A stretch of 35,756 bases of DNA from Streptomyces hilarionis (GTDB lineage: Bacteria; Actinomycetota; Actinomycetes; Streptomycetales; Streptomycetaceae): contig NZ_JAHHIT010000097.1 in NCBI RefSeq assembly GCF_024539675.1, positions 1-35,756 on the forward strand, in the 5' to 3' direction. Of this stretch, positions 23,628 to 30,308 are shown in pieces. A program made the position numbers and the translations under genes. Numbering within the stretch: the stretch's first letter is position 1; each line of letters starts with the position of its first letter. The notes under the pieces are model-generated. The model had not been told where the DNA came from, did no database searches, and worked only from the letters and a program-made list of their open reading frames with translations.

Positions 23628-23656
23628 TTGTGAGGCCGGGAACCCGACCGTAGGGT
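23628..23656 (+). promoter_or_regulatory. Promoter of the YqeY-like gene, leaderless
   Basis: TTGTGA (23628-23633), a 17-bp spacer and TAGGGT (23651-23656), then 6 nt to the ATG at 23663. Transcription should start at or next to the start codon, and no Shine-Dalgarno is present. Confidence 0.6.
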
Positions 23657-23662
23657 CCCGGC

Positions 23663-24016
23663 ATGTCTCTACGTCTCCTCATGCGACAAGCCCTCCCGGA
23701 AGCGATGCGCGCCCGCGACAAGGTTGCGGTGAGCGCCCTGCGCGCGGCCCTCGCGGCGCTGGACAACGCGGAGGCGGTGCCCGTGGACGAGGCCCGTCCT
23801 GGCGGCGGGGCCCTGGAACTGTCGCCGGTGGGCGCGGGGGCCACCGAGGCGGTGCGGCGGGAGCTGAGCGAGGGTGACGTGCGGGACATCGTGCGCGCCG
23901 AGGCAGCCGAACGGCTGGAGGCCGCAGGGCAGTTGACCGCCCCCGCGCATGCCGACCGTGCCGCGCGGCTGCGCGCCGAAGCCGCCGTCCTGCTGGACTT
24001 CCTCGACCCCGCCTGA
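23663..24016 (+). CDS. GatB/YqeY-domain protein (short form)
   Basis: A 117-residue protein resembling the YqeY family, whose fold is shared with the tail of the GatB subunit of tRNA amidotransferase. The N-terminal helix pair is typical: LMRQALPEAMRARDKVAVSALRAALAALDNAEAV. The family is usually about 150 residues; this one is shorter in the C-terminal tRNA-contact region (ERLEAAGQLTAPAHADRAARLRAEAAVLLDFL). The function of free-standing YqeY proteins is not established. The gene appears to be leaderless and to stand alone, ending 20 bp before the ArsR operator. Confidence 0.75.
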   Translation: MSLRLLMRQALPEAMRARDKVAVSALRAALAALDNAEAVPVDEARPGGGALELSPVGAGATEAVRRELSEGDVRDIVRAEAAERLEAAGQLTAPAHADRAARLRAEAAVLLDFLDPA

Positions 24017-24036
24017 CCCGCGACCTCTCACCCTCG

Positions 24037-24095
24037 CCATGCAAAGAATCCGTTGCAAAGAAGTTGTTGCAACGGATTCTTTGCATGGGTATCGT
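24037..24095 (+). promoter_or_regulatory. 22-bp perfect inverted repeat overlapping a leaderless ArsR-family promoter
   Basis: The arm 24037-24058 is the exact reverse complement of 24067-24088, with an 8-nt centre. Each arm contains TTGCAACGGATTCTTTGCA or its complement, itself an imperfect TGCAA/TTGCA palindrome, so there are two regulator sites face to face. TTGCAA (24067-24072) and TATCGT (24090-24095) with a 17-bp spacer form a promoter whose +1 is about 24102-24103, the start codon of the regulator gene. Binding would cover the -35 and spacer: tight autorepression. Confidence 0.75.
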
Positions 24096-24102
24096 CGTCC
24101 CC

Positions 24103-24687
24103 ATGAACGAGCCACAGGACCCGGAGGTCCGCAGTCTCGACGCCCGCTCGCTGCGCGGGCTCGCCCACCCCCTGCGCATGCGACTGCTGGACGCCCTGCG
24201 CTTCGGGGGTCCGGCGACCGCCTCCCGACTGGCCGAGAAACTCGGTGAGTCGAGCGGGGCGACCAGCTATCACCTGCGGCAGCTCGCCGCCCACGGCTTC
24301 ATCGAGGACGCCCCCGACCGGGGCAAGGGCCGGGAGCGCTGGTGGAAGGCGGCCCAGCAGGGGCTGCGCCTGGACGAGGCACTGCTCGCCGACGCCGGCC
24401 CGGAGGTGCGCGGCGCGGCGGACACCTACCTCCACGAGGTCGCCACCGCCCAGACCCGCGACCTGTCGACCTGGCTCGGCAACCGGCACACCTGGTCGCA
24501 GGAGTGGAACCGCACCTGGGACCTGAGCAGCGCCACGCTGATGCTGACGCCGGAGCTGACCCAGGAACTGATCGAGAAGATGCACGCACTCGTCGAGACC
24601 TACCGCGACCGTGCGGTCGACGAGGGCGACGCCGACGCCGCTCGGGTGCGTGTGCACACCCGCGCGTTTCCCCTGTCCACGGAATGA
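24103..24687 (+). CDS. ArsR-family (HTH_20) winged-helix transcriptional regulator
   Basis: A 194-residue regulator. The winged helix occupies about 10-85: LRGLAHPLRMRLLDALRFGG, the recognition region ATASRLAEKLGESSGATSYHLRQLAAHGF and the wing GKGRERWW. No Cys-rich metal site (as in ArsR/SmtB sensors) is seen; the C-terminal half is helical (TLMLTPELTQELIEKMHALVETYRD), as in the PadR/ArsR-like drug-responsive HTH_20 group usually found beside an MFS exporter. No exporter follows here: the next gene is a 68-residue protein 14 bp downstream. The ATG at 24103 is chosen because the -10 lies 7 nt upstream and no ribosome site exists; an in-frame ATG at 24085 lies inside the operator. It probably represses itself, and perhaps the GtrA-like gene at 26302, whose promoter has similar sites. 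Confidence 0.88.
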   Translation: MNEPQDPEVRSLDARSLRGLAHPLRMRLLDALRFGGPATASRLAEKLGESSGATSYHLRQLAAHGFIEDAPDRGKGRERWWKAAQQGLRLDEALLADAGPEVRGAADTYLHEVATAQTRDLSTWLGNRHTWSQEWNRTWDLSSATLMLTPELTQELIEKMHALVETYRDRAVDEGDADAARVRVHTRAFPLSTE

Positions 24688-24701
24688 GAGGCCCGCGTCC
24701 G

Positions 24702-24908
24702 ATGCACCCCGAGACCCATCTCGCCCTGCACCACGCCCGCGCCGTCGCCCTCCGCGCCGAAGCCGACGCCCACCGTCTCGCCTCCCTCGCCCGGTCTGCC
24801 GAAGTCCCCCGGAACCCCGGGGGCCTGCGGACCCGCCTCGGCTGGACCCTTGTGGAGCTCGGCCTGCGGCTGGCGGCCCCGCCCCGGACGAGTGCCGCCG
24901 TCTCCTGA
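24702..24908 (+). CDS. 68-residue Ala/Arg/His-rich protein of unknown function
   Basis: Starts MHPETHLALHHARAVALRA and ends with a helix (LRTRLGWTLVELGLRLAA) of amphipathic character; a central helix is rich in Ala, Glu and His. It follows the ArsR regulator by 14 bp on the same strand and is probably co-transcribed. Small proteins opening with MHP.THLALH and closing with a TLVE.GLRL helix seem familiar from streptomycetes, but I know of no function. The third-position GC is normal for this genome. The ribosome site is weak (GAGAGG 10 nt upstream). Confidence 0.6.
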   Translation: MHPETHLALHHARAVALRAEADAHRLASLARSAEVPRNPGGLRTRLGWTLVELGLRLAAPPRTSAAVS

Positions 24909-24974
24909 CCCCGGCCCGCACCGGTGCCGCCGTCTCCAGCCCCGGGCGGGCCGCGGTCCTGGCAGGATGACGGC

Positions 24975-25328
24975 ATGGAACGTGTGCTTGGAATCGGCGG
25001 GTACTTCCTCCGGGCGGCCGACCCCGCCGCCCTCGGCGCCTGGTATCGCGACTGCCTCGGTCTGGACGCCGACGACAACGGCCTGTGGAGTCAGGACACC
25101 GGCCCGACGGTGTTCGCGGCGTTCGAGTCGGGGACCGACTACTTCGGAGACCGCGCTCAGCAGGCCATGCTCAACTTCCGCGTCCGCGATCTCGACGCGA
25201 TGCTCGCGCAACTGCGCGACAAGGGCGCCGCGGTGGAGGAGGAGACGCAGGACATGGAGGGAGTCGGCCGGTTCGGATGGGTCACGGACCCCGAGGGGAA
25301 CCGGGTCGAGCTGTGGCAGCCCGCCTGA
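24975..25328 (+). CDS. VOC-superfamily (glyoxalase-like) protein
   Basis: A 117-residue single VOC unit. It has the N-terminal strand and helix GGYFLRAADPAALGAWYRDCLGLD, the middle QQAMLNFRVRDLDAMLAQLRDKGAAV and the C-terminal FGWVTDPEGNRVELWQP, in which the Glu of VELW is the usual last metal ligand. The N-terminal His ligand of glyoxalase I is not in its usual place (GGYFLRA), so a non-enzymatic or altered-metal role is possible. AGGATGA precedes the ATG. It stands alone between the 68-residue gene and the cold-shock gene. Confidence 0.82.
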   Translation: MERVLGIGGYFLRAADPAALGAWYRDCLGLDADDNGLWSQDTGPTVFAAFESGTDYFGDRAQQAMLNFRVRDLDAMLAQLRDKGAAVEEETQDMEGVGRFGWVTDPEGNRVELWQPA

Positions 25329-25686
25329 CCGCGTTCGCGCACGGGTGACGACGGCGGCGGAGACGCGAGCCGCGATCGCAGGGCACGCCCGTGTCGCCGA
25401 CCGGGCGCGCCCGTCGCGTCGGAACTGCTCTTCATACGTGCGGAAACGGGCTCGAACGGGCGAAGTCTGCTCCGGCTGGGCGCTTCGGTGTCGCACAGGC
25501 GGCGGATCATGACCGTTGCTCTCTGGTGGGCGCCGCTCTCGCCGTGTAGCGTCATCGTCAGCTGTCGTGGTTCGCAGTACCTGCCCGCGCCGTCGCGTGG
25601 GCGTTTTGCTGTGCAGTGCCGGACCAGGGCGATCACCTCCGGGGCCGCGCGGTGCGGTTCCCGACTAACGACTGGGAGGCACCAGC
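25329..25686 (+). other. Gene-free interval with the cold-shock gene leader
   Basis: No gene is seen in these 358 bp. A candidate -10 TAGCGT (25547-25552) with a poor -35 would give a leader of about 130 nt before the cold-shock ATG. That leader contains a CCCGCG/CGCGTGGG hairpin near 25579-25597 followed by GTTTTGC, and ends in GGGAGG 7 nt before the ATG. Long structured leaders are common in cold-shock genes, where they modulate translation with temperature; that role here is inference. Confidence 0.4.
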
Positions 25687-25890
25687 ATGGCCAGCGGAAC
25701 CGTGAAGTGGTTCAACGCCGAAAAGGGCTTCGGTTTCATCGCTCAGGACGGCGGCGGACCGGACGTCTTCGCCCACTACTCCAACATCAACGCCACCGGC
25801 TTCCGTGAGCTCCAGGAAGGCCAGGCCGTGACCTTCGACATCACGCAGGGCCAGAAGGGCCCGCAGGCGGAGAACATCACGCCTGCCTGA
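25687..25890 (+). CDS. Cold-shock domain protein (CspA family)
   Basis: A 67-residue single-stranded nucleic-acid-binding OB-fold protein. The start MASGTVKWFNAEKGFGFI contains RNP-1 (KGFGFI), and DVFAHYSNI is RNP-2; in place of the usual VFVHFS the sequence is VFAHYS, common in actinobacteria. EGQAVTFDITQGQKGPQAENI completes the barrel. Such proteins act as RNA chaperones in cold or in general growth. GGGAGG precedes the ATG, and a 17-bp perfect hairpin follows the stop, so it is monocistronic. Confidence 0.96.
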   Translation: MASGTVKWFNAEKGFGFIAQDGGGPDVFAHYSNINATGFRELQEGQAVTFDITQGQKGPQAENITPA

Positions 25891-25900
25891 TCTCGGACAC

Positions 25901-25940
25901 CGTCGGGCCCCGGAGCGTTCTTTCGCTCCGGGGCCCGACG
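25901..25940 (+). terminator. Strong terminator after the cold-shock gene
   Basis: A perfect 17-bp stem (25901-25917 with 25924-25940) and the loop TTCTTT. It lacks a trailing U-tract. Confidence 0.85.
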
Positions 25941-26131
25941 CGTGTGTGCGGCCGGACGCCGACCGCCCGGCGCGGGCCCGCCCGGACATCGACCCGCCCG
26001 GCCTCGAGCCTGGTTTCCGGTACGGGGTTGCCGCACGGACGCGCCCCACTCGGCCCGACCGGGAGCCGAGGCGTTCACCTCCATTCATTGCAACGCTGGG
26101 CGACAGTGGTATTGCGTTACCTGGTGAGCCG

Positions 26132-26217
26132 TTGCAACGAATTTCCCGCATCTACCTGTGTGTTAGATGGCTTCGTGCAATAAATCCGTTGCTGAGAACG
26201 TGAAGGCAACGTAGCGT
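26132..26217 (+). promoter_or_regulatory. Promoter of the GtrA-like gene with ArsR-operator-like sites
   Basis: The gap 25941-26301 has no gene but is unusually AT-rich from 26080 to 26240. TTGCTG (26189-26194), a 17-bp spacer and TAGCGT (26212-26217) form a good promoter with +1 near 26224. TTGCAACGAATTTCCCGCA (26132-26150) matches the ArsR operator right arm at 14 of 19 positions. GCAATAAATCCGTTGC (26177-26192) matches the left arm at 14 of 16 and overlaps the -35. A further TTGCAACG lies at 26088-26095. A 7-bp hairpin GTTTCCG/CGGAAAC (26216-26233) sits at the start of the transcript. Confidence 0.6.
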
Positions 26218-26301
26218 TTCCGTCGTCGGAAACTGTGGGACGACGGGCTCGCCGAGCGGGAGGCCTCGATCCGCAGAGGGGGCGGTCGGAGGGGCGGGGT
26301 C

Positions 26302-26826
26302 ATGCGGGACGTACGGAAGAGACAGCGGGCGGTGCCCGGCGACGTCGTGGCGTTCACGCGCTTCGTGCTGTGCGGCGGGGGAGTGGGGGTGGCCGCCGGC
26401 TTCGCCGTGGCGGCCCTCTCCTCGCAGGTTCCCTGGGCCCTGGCCAACGCCGTGGTCACCGCCGGTTCGACCGTCGTCGCCACCGACCTCCACGCGCGCT
26501 TCACCTTCGGCGCGGGCGGGCGGGCGACCTGGCGTCAGCACGTGCAGTCGGCCGGGTCCGCGGCGGCCGCGTACGCGGTGACCTGCCTGGCGATGGCCGT
26601 CCTGCGGGCGTCGGTGGACTCGCCGGGCCCGCTGTGCGAACAGGCCGTGTACCTGTCCGCCTCCGCGCTCGCCGGCGTCGCACGGTTCGCGGTCCTGCGC
26701 CTGGTCGTCTTCGCACGGGGCCGCTCGCGAGGCGCGGCCGTGGTCCCCGCGCCGCTGACGCGGCCCGTGCCCAGGGACCGCACCGCGGCCCCGGCCGACC
26801 GCGAGGCGCTCTGTCCCGCCGCCTGA
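26302..26826 (+). CDS. GtrA-like small membrane protein
   Basis: A 174-residue protein with four predicted transmembrane helices in the GtrA arrangement: FTRFVLCGGGVGVAAGFAVA, a second helix in LANAVVTAGSTVVATDLHARFTF (the family's 'D...HF.F'-like motif), a third in AAAAYAVTCLAMAVL and a fourth in ALAGVARFAVLRLVVF. The C-terminal 40 residues are Arg/Ala/Pro-rich and cytosolic. GtrA proteins are linked to moving polyprenyl-linked sugars during cell-surface glycosylation, though no glycosyltransferase partner is nearby. GGAGGGG lies 7 nt before the ATG. Its promoter has sites like those of the ArsR regulator 2 kb upstream. Confidence 0.8.
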   Translation: MRDVRKRQRAVPGDVVAFTRFVLCGGGVGVAAGFAVAALSSQVPWALANAVVTAGSTVVATDLHARFTFGAGGRATWRQHVQSAGSAAAAYAVTCLAMAVLRASVDSPGPLCEQAVYLSASALAGVARFAVLRLVVFARGRSRGAAVVPAPLTRPVPRDRTAAPADREALCPAA

Positions 26827-26888
26827 CGAAGTCGCCCGCCGGCGAATATCGCGCGCGTCGTCGACCGTGGTCGTAGCAGACTTCCCGC

Positions 26889-27506
26889 ATGGCCGACATG
26901 CGCACGTTCCGGGACGAGGTCGCGGGCTGGGCGGCCGGTGGCCCCGGCGCGCGGGCGCAGGAGCTCGCCGAACTGCTGGGGGTGCACACCGCGGTCCTGG
27001 TGGAGGGGCTGAGCGACCGCGCGGCCGTCGAGGCGCTGGCCGTCGCGCGCGGCCGTGACCTGGCGGCCGAGGGGGTGTGCGTGATGCCGATGGGCGGGGC
27101 CATGAGCATCGGCCGTCATGCCGGACTGCTGGGACCGGCCGGCCTCGGCCTGCGCCTGGTCGGGCTGTGCGACGAGCGCGAGAAGCCCTTCTTCGACCGC
27201 GCCCTCGACCCGTCCTGGACACCGCGTCCGCAGGTCCACGTGTGCACGGCCGACCTGGAGGACGAGCTCATCCGCGCCCTGGGCCCCGCACGGGTGGAGG
27301 CCGTCGTCGAGGCCGAGGACGAACTGCGCGCCTGGCGGACCTTCGTACGGCAGCCGGCCCAGCACGGCCGGCCGCGGGAACAGCAGTTGCGGCGCTTCAT
27401 GGGCACGAAGAAGGGGCGCAAGATCCGTTACGGGCGCGTCCTGGTCGAGGCCCTCGCTCCCGACCGCACGCCCGCCCCGCTGAAGGACCTGTTCGCCGGC
27501 CTGTGA
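26889..27506 (+). CDS. Free-standing TOPRIM-domain protein
   Basis: A 205-residue protein whose core is a TOPRIM fold of the OLD/RecR type: TAVLVEGLSDRAAVEALA (conserved Glu in VEG, about residues 34-51), GVCVMPMGGAMSI, then RLVGLCDERE (acidic Asp pair position) and a C-terminal ELIRALG / KGRKIRYGRVLVEAL region. There is no ATPase domain, so unlike OLD nucleases it stands alone. It may act as a nuclease or nucleotidyl transferase on DNA or RNA; the 'DxD' metal motif is reduced to DERE, leaving catalysis uncertain. No ribosome site precedes the ATG, and TAGCAG lies 9 nt upstream, suggesting a leaderless or very short leader transcript. Confidence 0.75.
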   Translation: MADMRTFRDEVAGWAAGGPGARAQELAELLGVHTAVLVEGLSDRAAVEALAVARGRDLAAEGVCVMPMGGAMSIGRHAGLLGPAGLGLRLVGLCDEREKPFFDRALDPSWTPRPQVHVCTADLEDELIRALGPARVEAVVEAEDELRAWRTFVRQPAQHGRPREQQLRRFMGTKKGRKIRYGRVLVEALAPDRTPAPLKDLFAGL

Positions 27507-27609
27507 CCCCCGGCCGCCCCTCCTCCCCTCCGCCCGGTGACCATTCCTTGCCGACGCCTTGCCCATGGCTTGGCGTGCGGGTCGGCGCCTGCGGGGCAGG
27601 CGGAAAGAC

Positions 27610-29250
27610 ATGACAGCGAACGACTCCGGCCGGGGCGCCGCCCTCCTGTACGACCCCCTGCGCAACAAAGGGACCGCGTTCAGCGCGGCCGAGCGGGCCG
27701 AGTTCGGCCTCGACGGGCTGCTGCCGCCCGCCATGGAGACACTCGAGGACCAGGCCGACCGGGCGTACGCGGCGTTCCTCGGCTACGACAAGCCGCTGAA
27801 CCGGCACATCTACCTGCGCCAGCTCCAGGACACCAACGAGGTGTTGTTCCACCGCCTGGTCACCCGCCACCTGGAGGAGATGCTGCCGGTCGTCTACACC
27901 CCGACCGTCGGCGAGGCGTGCCGGCGCTTCAGCGAGATCTACCGCCGACCGCGCGGACTGTTCCTGTCGTACGAGGACCGCCACCGCTTCCGCGAGATCC
28001 TGCGCAACCGCCCGCACGCCGACGTGGACGTCATCGTCGTCACCGACGGGCAGCGCATCCTGGGCCTGGGCGACCAGGGGGTCGGCGGCATGGGCATCCC
28101 GATCGGCAAGCTCAGCCTGTACACGGCGATCGGCGGCATCCACCCCGCCCGGACCCTGCCGATCCTGCTGGACGCCGGGACGGACAACGAGGAACTGCTG
28201 AACAACCCCCACTACCTGGGCCGCCGCGAGCGACGCGTGACCGGCGCCCGCTACGACGAGCTGGTGGAGGCGCTGGTCTCGGCCGTGGAGGCGGAGCTGC
28301 CCGGGACGCTGCTCCAGTGGGAGGACTTCGCGACGGCGCACGCCCGGCGCATCCTCGGCCGCTACCAGGACCGCCTGCTCACCTTCAACGACGACATCCA
28401 GGGCACCGCCGCCGTGGCCCTCGGCGCGCTCACCACGGCGACACGGGTGGCGGGGACCAGGCTCGCCGACCAGCGGATCGTGATCCTCGGAGCGGGATCC
28501 GCGGCGGTGGGAGTCGCCGACATGATCCGCCTCGCGCTCGTCGACGAGGGCGTTCCGCGGGAGGAGGCCGCCTCCCGCTTCTGGTTCGTGGACGTCGACG
28601 GGCTGCTGACCGCCTCCCGCGACGGGCTGACCGACGAGCAGCGGGTCTACGCCCGCGACGACGAACAGGAGCCGCACGGTCTGGCCGAGGTGGTGGACCG
28701 GGTCGAACCGACCGTGCTGATCGGGCTGTCCACCGCGCACGGCGCCTTCACGGAGGACATCGTGCGGCGGATGGCGGCCTCCTGCGAACGTCCGGTGGTC
28801 TTCCCGCTGTCCAACCCCACCTCCCACGCCGAGGCCGACCCCGCCGACCTGGTGCGCTGGACCGGCGGCAGGGCGTTGATCGCCACCGGCTCCCCGTTCC
28901 CGCCGGTGACGGTCGACGGACGCGAGACACCGGTCGCGCAGGCCAACAACGTGTACGTGTTCCCGGCCGTCGGCCTTGCGGTCACCGCGAGCCGGGCCAC
29001 CCGGGTCACGGACCGGATGATGGTGGCCGCGGCCCGCGCGGTCGGTGACTGCGCCGTCCGGTCCGCTCCGGACGACAGCGGCGCCCCCGCACCGCTGCTG
29101 CCGCCGCTGGGGCAGATGCGGGACGCCGCCCGGGAGATCGCGATGGCCGCGGCGATGGCCGCGGTGGAGGACGGCGTCGCTCCGAAGGCCACCCGGGAGG
29201 AACTGCGGGAAGCCGTCGAGGCGGCTCAGTGGAGCCCCCGCTACGCGTGA
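27610..29250 (+). CDS. NAD(P)-dependent malic enzyme (SfcA/MaeA-type large form)
   Basis: A 546-residue enzyme that decarboxylates malate to pyruvate with reduction of NAD(P). The long form, as in E. coli MaeA and eukaryotes, is clear from YTPTVGEACRRF (Y96), RGLFLSYEDR, GDQGVGGMGIPIGKLSLYTA (K167), the metal ligands in WEDF (E238, D239) and FNDDIQGTAA (D261, D262), and the dinucleotide loop ILGAGSAAVGVAD (292-304). FPLSNPTSHAEA and ATGSPFPPV are the other family blocks. The cofactor preference cannot be read safely. The ATG at 27610 is preceded by GGCGGAAAG; an ATG 51 nt upstream adds only basic residues. A hairpin ACGCC/GGCGT (27554-27576) lies in the leader. Confidence 0.95.
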   Translation: MTANDSGRGAALLYDPLRNKGTAFSAAERAEFGLDGLLPPAMETLEDQADRAYAAFLGYDKPLNRHIYLRQLQDTNEVLFHRLVTRHLEEMLPVVYTPTVGEACRRFSEIYRRPRGLFLSYEDRHRFREILRNRPHADVDVIVVTDGQRILGLGDQGVGGMGIPIGKLSLYTAIGGIHPARTLPILLDAGTDNEELLNNPHYLGRRERRVTGARYDELVEALVSAVEAELPGTLLQWEDFATAHARRILGRYQDRLLTFNDDIQGTAAVALGALTTATRVAGTRLADQRIVILGAGSAAVGVADMIRLALVDEGVPREEAASRFWFVDVDGLLTASRDGLTDEQRVYARDDEQEPHGLAEVVDRVEPTVLIGLSTAHGAFTEDIVRRMAASCERPVVFPLSNPTSHAEADPADLVRWTGGRALIATGSPFPPVTVDGRETPVAQANNVYVFPAVGLAVTASRATRVTDRMMVAAARAVGDCAVRSAPDDSGAPAPLLPPLGQMRDAAREIAMAAAMAAVEDGVAPKATREELREAVEAAQWSPRYA

Positions 29251-29264
29251 CGACCGCGGCGTGC

Positions 29265-29294
29265 GCCCGGAGTGCGCGGACCGCGCTCCCGGGC
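29265..29294 (+). terminator. Terminator after the malic enzyme gene
   Basis: GCCCGGAG (29265-29272) pairs with CTCCCGGGC (29286-29294) with one bulged base, and the loop holds a further GCGC/GCGC pairing. Confidence 0.5.
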
Positions 29295-29397
29295 ACGACC
29301 GCGCCTTCACCACCGTCCGTTCACTCGGGAGGGTTGTCCTTGCCCCGGTTTCGGCGTCGTCCGCATGCCCAGGACATATGCGGAGCAGCATCCGCGC

Positions 29398-30177
29398 ATG
29401 GAGAATCCTGCGTGCGACGGAACACCGTCGGCAGAGGGGATCGGATCCGGTCCCCAGGTCGTCTTCACAGCGGACTTCACGTCCACCCGTCAGTGGGTGG
29501 CGGGGCGGTCGTGGGCCTATCCCAACGGCGGACCCGTCAACCCCGGCGACAACAAACTGGATCACCTGACGGCGGACCCCGCCTACAGCCGCTCGGGGAC
29601 CTTCCGCGCCACCCTGCGCAAGGACGGCCTGTGGAACACGGGCCTGCTCACCACCGAGGGGAGCGAGGAGGGCTTCACCGTCCGTGCGGGTGACGAGCTG
29701 GAGGCGCGGGTGCGTCTCCCCCACGAGGCCGGAGCCTGGCCGGCCATCTGGACCTGGCGCGACGGCGGTCAGGAGATCGACGTCTTCGAGTACCACCCCG
29801 ACAACCCCGACCTGCTCGAGCTGACCAACCACGTCCGCGGCGCCAACTCCTACTACCGCGACCCGGCCGTGCGTCCGGGCGGCTGGGTCGATCTGCGGGT
29901 CCGGTTCGGCTCGCGGTCCGTGGTCTGGTGGGTGAACGGTACCCGGGTGTTCGCCGACCGGCAGGGCGTCGGACGTTTCTGGCACGCCTATCTCATCGTC
30001 AACCTGTCGGTCTGCGCGGGCCGTTACCACCCGCCGCCGGCTCCCTACGTCAAGGAGATGTCGTACGAGGTGCAGGGCCTCGTGGTGCGACGGCCGGCCA
30101 CCCTCGCGCAGGCCGAGGACGACGACCCCGAGGCCGACGAGACCGGCGCCGGGAGCGAGGCGCTGACCGACGGGTGA
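29398..30177 (+). CDS. GH16-like beta-glucanase-fold protein without signal peptide
   Basis: A 259-residue concanavalin-like beta-jelly-roll protein. The GH16 active-site line EIDVFE is intact: E126 (nucleophile), D128 and E131 (acid/base), preceded by WPAIWTWRDGGQ and followed by a strand ending TNHVRG. Aromatic cleft residues (WAYPNGG, VVWWVNG) fit the family, whose members cut beta-1,3/1,4-glucans, agarose or galactans. Oddly there is no signal peptide or Tat motif in any candidate start (29398 or 29365), and the C-terminus is an acidic tail (AEDDDPEADETG). It may act in the cytoplasm, be a non-secreted paralogue, or have lost its signal. The ATG at 29398 is only moderately supported: GGAG lies 12 nt upstream. 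Confidence 0.78.
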   Translation: MENPACDGTPSAEGIGSGPQVVFTADFTSTRQWVAGRSWAYPNGGPVNPGDNKLDHLTADPAYSRSGTFRATLRKDGLWNTGLLTTEGSEEGFTVRAGDELEARVRLPHEAGAWPAIWTWRDGGQEIDVFEYHPDNPDLLELTNHVRGANSYYRDPAVRPGGWVDLRVRFGSRSVVWWVNGTRVFADRQGVGRFWHAYLIVNLSVCAGRYHPPPAPYVKEMSYEVQGLVVRRPATLAQAEDDDPEADETGAGSEALTDG

Positions 30178-30274
30178 GGGGCGCCGGCGGACACGGAGGG
30201 GCATCGCACAGGGGGAGAGGAGCCGGTGCCGGGGTGGGGGTGTCCCCCCGCCTCGTCCGGGGGTTCGCCGGATC

Positions 30275-30302
30275 GTGGACCGGCGGCGGCCGGAACTAGC
30301 GT
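30275..30302 (+). promoter_or_regulatory. Promoter of the serine hydrolase gene, leaderless
   Basis: TAGCGT (30297-30302) lies 6 nt before the ATG at 30309 with a weak -35 GTGGAC (30275-30280) 16 bp upstream. No Shine-Dalgarno is present, so transcription and translation probably start together. Confidence 0.5.
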
Positions 30303-30308
30303 TCAGCC

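Noticed and set aside
23357..23662. CRISPR-like or coding interpretation of the short repeats
   Set aside because: Units are 8 bp and contiguous with no spacers, and the period breaks the reading frame, so they are neither CRISPR nor coding.
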